From: Spirosoma aerolatum
GTDB lineage: Bacteria > Bacteroidota > Bacteroidia > Cytophagales > Spirosomataceae
Reading direction: 5' to 3'
NCBI RefSeq assembly: GCF_002056795.1
Contig: NZ_CP020104.1
Coordinates: forward strand, 4,221,001 to 4,285,000
DNA length: 64,000 bases
Shown here: one piece after another, positions 58,711 through 64,000 of the stretch
How the letters are laid out: each line of letters opens with the position of its first letter
Numbering within the stretch: position 1 is the first letter of the stretch
Notes under the pieces: model-generated
The model's database searches: none
What the model saw: only the letters and a program-made list of their open reading frames with translations
Told to the model about the DNA's origin: nothing
Position numbers and translations under genes: made by a program

Positions 58711-60867
58711 TTAGGATACACCTTTGAATTCATCCTGTTCGACAAATGGCTGGCTACGCAACCGTTTACCAGTTGCTTTAAAGATCGCATTGGCAACAGC
58801 GGCTCCAGCAGGTGGCAAGGATGGCTCTCCAAGGCCAGTCGGCTCGATTTCATTCTGGACAAAATGCACTTCGACTTCTGGTATCTCAGCCAATCGAATC
58901 AATCGATACTCATTAAAATTCTTCTGCTGCGGTACACCGTCTTTAAACGTAATATTGCCATACATGGCATGCCCAACACCATCGACCACACAACCACGAA
59001 CCTGTTGCTGAGCACCGCTTTGGTTAACGACAACGCCACAATCAGCCGCCGAATACACTTTTTGCAGCACCGGTTTACCCTTTTGCACCACTACTTCCCC
59101 GACCTGAGCTACATACGACCGGTGCGAAAAATAGACGCTGAAGCCTTGGGCAAGGAGTTTTCCGTCTGGCCCTTTCTTTTTACCCCAGCCTGATTTTTCA
59201 GCAGCCAGCTTTATCACACCAATCATCCGGTCGATGTCGTATTTGATTTCCCCAACTGGTTTTTGTTTAGCTTTCTCTAACAATTCCAGTCGAAATTGTA
59301 CAGGGTCTTTGCCGGCAGCATGGGCCACCTCATCTAAAAACGATTGTTCTGCAAAAGCTAGGAAATTTGTAACCGGTGCCCGCCATGGGCCAATTGTAAT
59401 CGGCGACTTATGGTATACACTATCAATCAGCAGGTTATCAACAGCTCCTGATGGGAAATTATCCTGGCGCGTTGCATTAGCCTCATTCATCCCTACTCCA
59501 CGAAGCTTGTAGCCAATCATGTTTCCCTGCGCATCTAAAGCGGCTTCGAACCGATAGCGAACTGCGGGCCGATAACTCCCACCTGTCATGTCATCTTCCC
59601 GTGTCCAGATGAGCTTTACAGGCGCTTTTACCAGTTTTGACACCTGTACTGCTTCAAGTACGTAATCGGCCTTCAGTCGGCGTCCAAAACCGCCCCCCAT
59701 CCGGGTCAGCTGCACAGTCACCTTATCGGGCGATATACCCAACAGCTTGGCCGTTTCATTACGAGCCAGCTCAGGCGTTTGTGTAGGCCCAACCAGCTCA
59801 ACGCCGTCGGGGCGGACATGCGCAAAAAAGTTCATCGGCTCCAGCGGATTATGCGGCAGGAAAGGGCATTGGTACTCCGCCTTTATGACTTTAGCTGCAT
59901 TTTTAAATGCAGTCTCTACGTCACCATCCTTCCGCCGAACGGTAGCTTCCGAACTATCCAGCATTTCCTTGAATAGCCGATTATGGTCGGCAGTGCTTTC
60001 CAGAGCATCACCTTTTTCCCACTCAATCTTGAGCGCATCCTTAGCTTTTTTCACCTGCCAGGTCGACTTACCAACAACCGCCACATTATTATCGAACGTA
60101 ACTACATCGATAATGCCTGACATAGCTTTTGCGGCAGTAGCATCCAACGACTTCAGTTTATACCCAAAAGCGGGTCGCTGCAACATAGCAAACACCATGC
60201 CTTCCCGGTAGAAATCCAGGCCAAAAAGTGGCTTACCTGTGATAATCTTCGGGTTATCAATATTCTTAACAGTGCTACCGATTAACTTAAAATCCTTAAC
60301 TTCTTTAAGTTTCACATCAGTCGGCACCGGTATTTGAGCGGCTTCAGTAGCTAACTCACCATAACTCAACTGACGATTACTGGCCGAATGCAATACTACA
60401 CCCTTAGCCGTAGAACACTCGGAAACAGGGACGTTCCAGCGTTTGGCCGCAGCTTGCAGCAACATCTGGCGGGCAGTTGCGCCAGCTACCCGTAACCGTT
60501 TCCAGGAATGCGGGATCGAGCCACTCCCTCCGGCTACCTGCCGTTCAAATTTTTTGGTATCGAGTGGAGCCTGTTCAACAATTACCTTCGTCCAATCGGC
60601 ATCCAGCTCCTCAGCTACAATAATCGGGAAAGCCGTTTTAATACCCTGCCCAACCTCAGGATTAGGCGATAATATGGTGATAATTCCCTGCGGATTAATT
60701 GATAAATAACTGTTGAAGTCAACGCCCGGCACAGCAGTCGTTCCAGCCTCCATTAAAGGCGTAGCGGCATCAGCGCCTGTCCAATTAAAGCCTAAAACCA
60801 AACCTCCTCCAGCGAGCGAAGCAATTTTCAGAAAGTTTCTCCGATTAGTATTAGCGATCGTTTGCAT
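58711..60867 (-). CDS. Molybdenum hydroxylase large subunit (isoquinoline-1-oxidoreductase type)
   Basis: It has 718 residues. A twin-arginine signal is present (NRRNFLKIASLAGGGLVLGF). Xanthine dehydrogenase family features include GQGIKTAFPIIVAEELDADW, MGGGFGRRLKADYVLEAVQV (molybdopterin loop), GPWRAPVTNFLAFAEQSFLD and GLGEPSLPPAGAAVANAIF (catalytic Glu of GEP). It hydroxylates an aldehyde or N-heterocycle in the periplasm. The iron-sulfur partner lies 2 bases upstream. No flavin subunit is present, as usual for the IorAB type. Confidence 0.9.
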   Translation of the reverse strand: MQTIANTNRRNFLKIASLAGGGLVLGFNWTGADAATPLMEAGTTAVPGVDFNSYLSINPQGIITILSPNPEVGQGIKTAFPIIVAEELDADWTKVIVEQAPLDTKKFERQVAGGSGSIPHSWKRLRVAGATARQMLLQAAAKRWNVPVSECSTAKGVVLHSASNRQLSYGELATEAAQIPVPTDVKLKEVKDFKLIGSTVKNIDNPKIITGKPLFGLDFYREGMVFAMLQRPAFGYKLKSLDATAAKAMSGIIDVVTFDNNVAVVGKSTWQVKKAKDALKIEWEKGDALESTADHNRLFKEMLDSSEATVRRKDGDVETAFKNAAKVIKAEYQCPFLPHNPLEPMNFFAHVRPDGVELVGPTQTPELARNETAKLLGISPDKVTVQLTRMGGGFGRRLKADYVLEAVQVSKLVKAPVKLIWTREDDMTGGSYRPAVRYRFEAALDAQGNMIGYKLRGVGMNEANATRQDNFPSGAVDNLLIDSVYHKSPITIGPWRAPVTNFLAFAEQSFLDEVAHAAGKDPVQFRLELLEKAKQKPVGEIKYDIDRMIGVIKLAAEKSGWGKKKGPDGKLLAQGFSVYFSHRSYVAQVGEVVVQKGKPVLQKVYSAADCGVVVNQSGAQQQVRGCVVDGVGHAMYGNITFKDGVPQQKNFNEYRLIRLAEIPEVEVHFVQNEIEPTGLGEPSLPPAGAAVANAIFKATGKRLRSQPFVEQDEFKGVS

Positions 60868-60869
60868 GA

Positions 60870-61361
60870 CTATTTCGTTTTTGGCGTTTTAGAAGAACCC
60901 GATACAGGATGCTCAGCAGCTAACTTTACAGCTTCGCGAATTCGATGATAAGTACCACACCGACAGAGGTTACCTGTCATGGTTTCATCAATTTCGGACT
61001 GGGTAGGTTTCGGATTACGTTTAAGAAGTGCAGCCGCCGTCATGATCTGGCCAGCCTGGCAATAGCCACATTGAGGTACATCTACCTTATCCCAAGCCAG
61101 TTGAACGGGATGTGTTCCATCGGAAGAGAGGCCTTCAATCGTTGTAACTTTCGATTTACCAACTGCGGAGACTGGCAACACACAGGAACGGATTGCTTCC
61201 CCATTTAGATGAACAGTACAGGCACCGCATTGGGCGATACCACAACCGTATTTGGTACCGACTAAACCAAAATGATCGCGCAGCACCCATAAAAGAGGAG
61301 TATCGGGATCAACATCAGCCTGATAATTACGACCGTTTACGAGTAGTTTGAAGAGAGCCAT
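60870..61361 (-). CDS. Two-[2Fe-2S] small subunit of the molybdenum hydroxylase
   Basis: It has 163 residues. [20 protein letters not shown] is the plant-ferredoxin-type cluster site. [10 protein letters not shown] and [16 protein letters not shown] bind the second cluster. It passes electrons from the large subunit and lacks its own signal, so export would be by hitch-hiking on the twin-arginine partner. Confidence 0.92.
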   Translation of the reverse strand: MALFKLLVNGRNYQADVDPDTPLLWVLRDHFGLVGTKYGCGIAQCGACTVHLNGEAIRSCVLPVSAVGKSKVTTIEGLSSDGTHPVQLAWDKVDVPQCGYCQAGQIMTAAALLKRNPKPTQSEIDETMTGNLCRCGTYHRIREAVKLAAEHPVSGSSKTPKTK

Positions 61362-61449
61362 GAATATGCTGGATTGACACAGTAAAGCGAATGTAATAAA
61401 AGAAGCTAGTTCTCTTTCTCTACTTATTCTGAATGGCCATAAAACAGCG

Positions 61450-61475
61450 AAGGCCTGTCCAAGTGGACAGGCCTT
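61450..61475 (-). terminator. Terminator of the rRNA operon
   Basis: AAGGCCTGTCC and GGACAGGCCTT form an 11-bp stem with an AAGT loop just downstream of 5S, followed on the minus strand by GTTTTAT. Confidence 0.75.
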
Positions 61476-61486
61476 GCAATTTCAAA

Positions 61487-61598
61487 GGTGGCACCTACCT
61501 ACTCTCCCACTTGTGACAGCAGTACCATCGGCAGTACGGGGCTTAACGGCTCTGTTCGGGATGGAAAGAGGTGTTCACCCGCCTTAACAGCACCAACC
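61487..61598 (-). rRNA. rrf: 5S ribosomal RNA
   Basis: On the minus strand the sequence holds TCCCGAACAGAGCCGTTAAG and the closing GGTGCTG/GGTGCCACC complementary ends. Length about 112. End points are accurate to a few bases. The next 138 bases to the 23S end are spacer without a tRNA. Confidence 0.9.
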
Positions 61599-61736
61599 TA
61601 TTGACTCTTTATCAGCTTTTACACTGACCTATATATTCTAGATTGCCTTGTTTCAAAGACCCCACAGAAAGAGATATCAATCATCAACCTACCCACACAG
61701 CCTCACGCATTAAACACCAATCAGAACTTCACAAAG

Positions 61737-64000
<2,264 letters not shown>

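Overview
The window is a chromosomal segment of a Bacteroidota bacterium, most likely from the Cytophagales/Spirosoma group. It carries most of an integrated temperate siphovirus (about 1-54170) followed by ordinary host genes and the 3' part of an rRNA operon. The taxonomic call rests on three things: promoters of the Bacteroidota type (TTG, 19-21 bases, TAnnTTTG), almost no Shine-Dalgarno sequences, and family content (DUF4468, D-Ala-D-Ala ligase type, Arm-type tyrosine integrase). The left prophage end lies outside the window. The right end is near 54.17-54.30 kb, but the att core cannot be defined here.

Prophage layout. (1) 1-2.5 kb is the lysogeny switch: tyrosine integrase and a double-HTH/S24-like repressor on the minus strand, facing Cro- and excisionase-like small HTH genes on the plus strand. 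(2) 2.9-16.3 kb is a dense plus-strand early operon for DNA metabolism: RecB/Cas4-like nuclease, an RDF-like protein, an HsdM-like methylase without a visible catalytic motif, a MazG-like protein, a C5 cytosine methylase, a replication initiator with iterons inside its gene, a sliding clamp, a VRR-NUC nuclease and many small unknowns. (3) 16.35-17.37 kb holds a promoter, a structured RNA, a CAT-anticodon tRNA and a secreted DUF4468 protein that looks like a moron. (4) 17.4-49 kb is the minus-strand late region. In transcription order it runs ParB-like, ABC ATPase/GNAT, small and large terminase, neck, tail chaperones, tape measure, baseplate, fibres, major tail protein, portal, scaffold, major capsid, then endolysin, fibres and spanins. 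The capsid block therefore lies downstream of the tail block. (5) 49.2-54.1 kb is a plus-strand right arm with a CobS/MoxR-like ATPase and its DUF7192-like neighbour, small unknowns and an excisionase-like HTH gene.

Control logic. A 16-bp palindrome, GTAATATTAATATTAC, and close variants occur at least 13 times, almost always between genes and on both arms. In the clearest promoters its last bases supply the TA of the -7 box, so one repressor could shut early, late and accessory promoters directly. A second repeated element, AACAGATTAACA, lies just before five start codons as a common 5' leader. The repressor has lost the serine expected for self-cleavage.

Translational recoding. The ABC ATPase gene carries a textbook -1 frameshift signal (GGGAAAG, 5-base spacer, 6-bp GC stem) that would fuse a GNAT acetyltransferase domain to it. 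A second -1 open frame overlaps a tail-chaperone-like gene downstream of a run of nine T.

Host part (54.3-64 kb): a NifU-like Fe-S scaffold, a long D-Ala-D-Ala-ligase-like protein, a Gfo/Idh/MocA oxidoreductase, a small exported protein, a small monooxygenase-like protein, a two-subunit molybdenum hydroxylase, then 5S and 23S rRNA on the minus strand (23S runs off the window).
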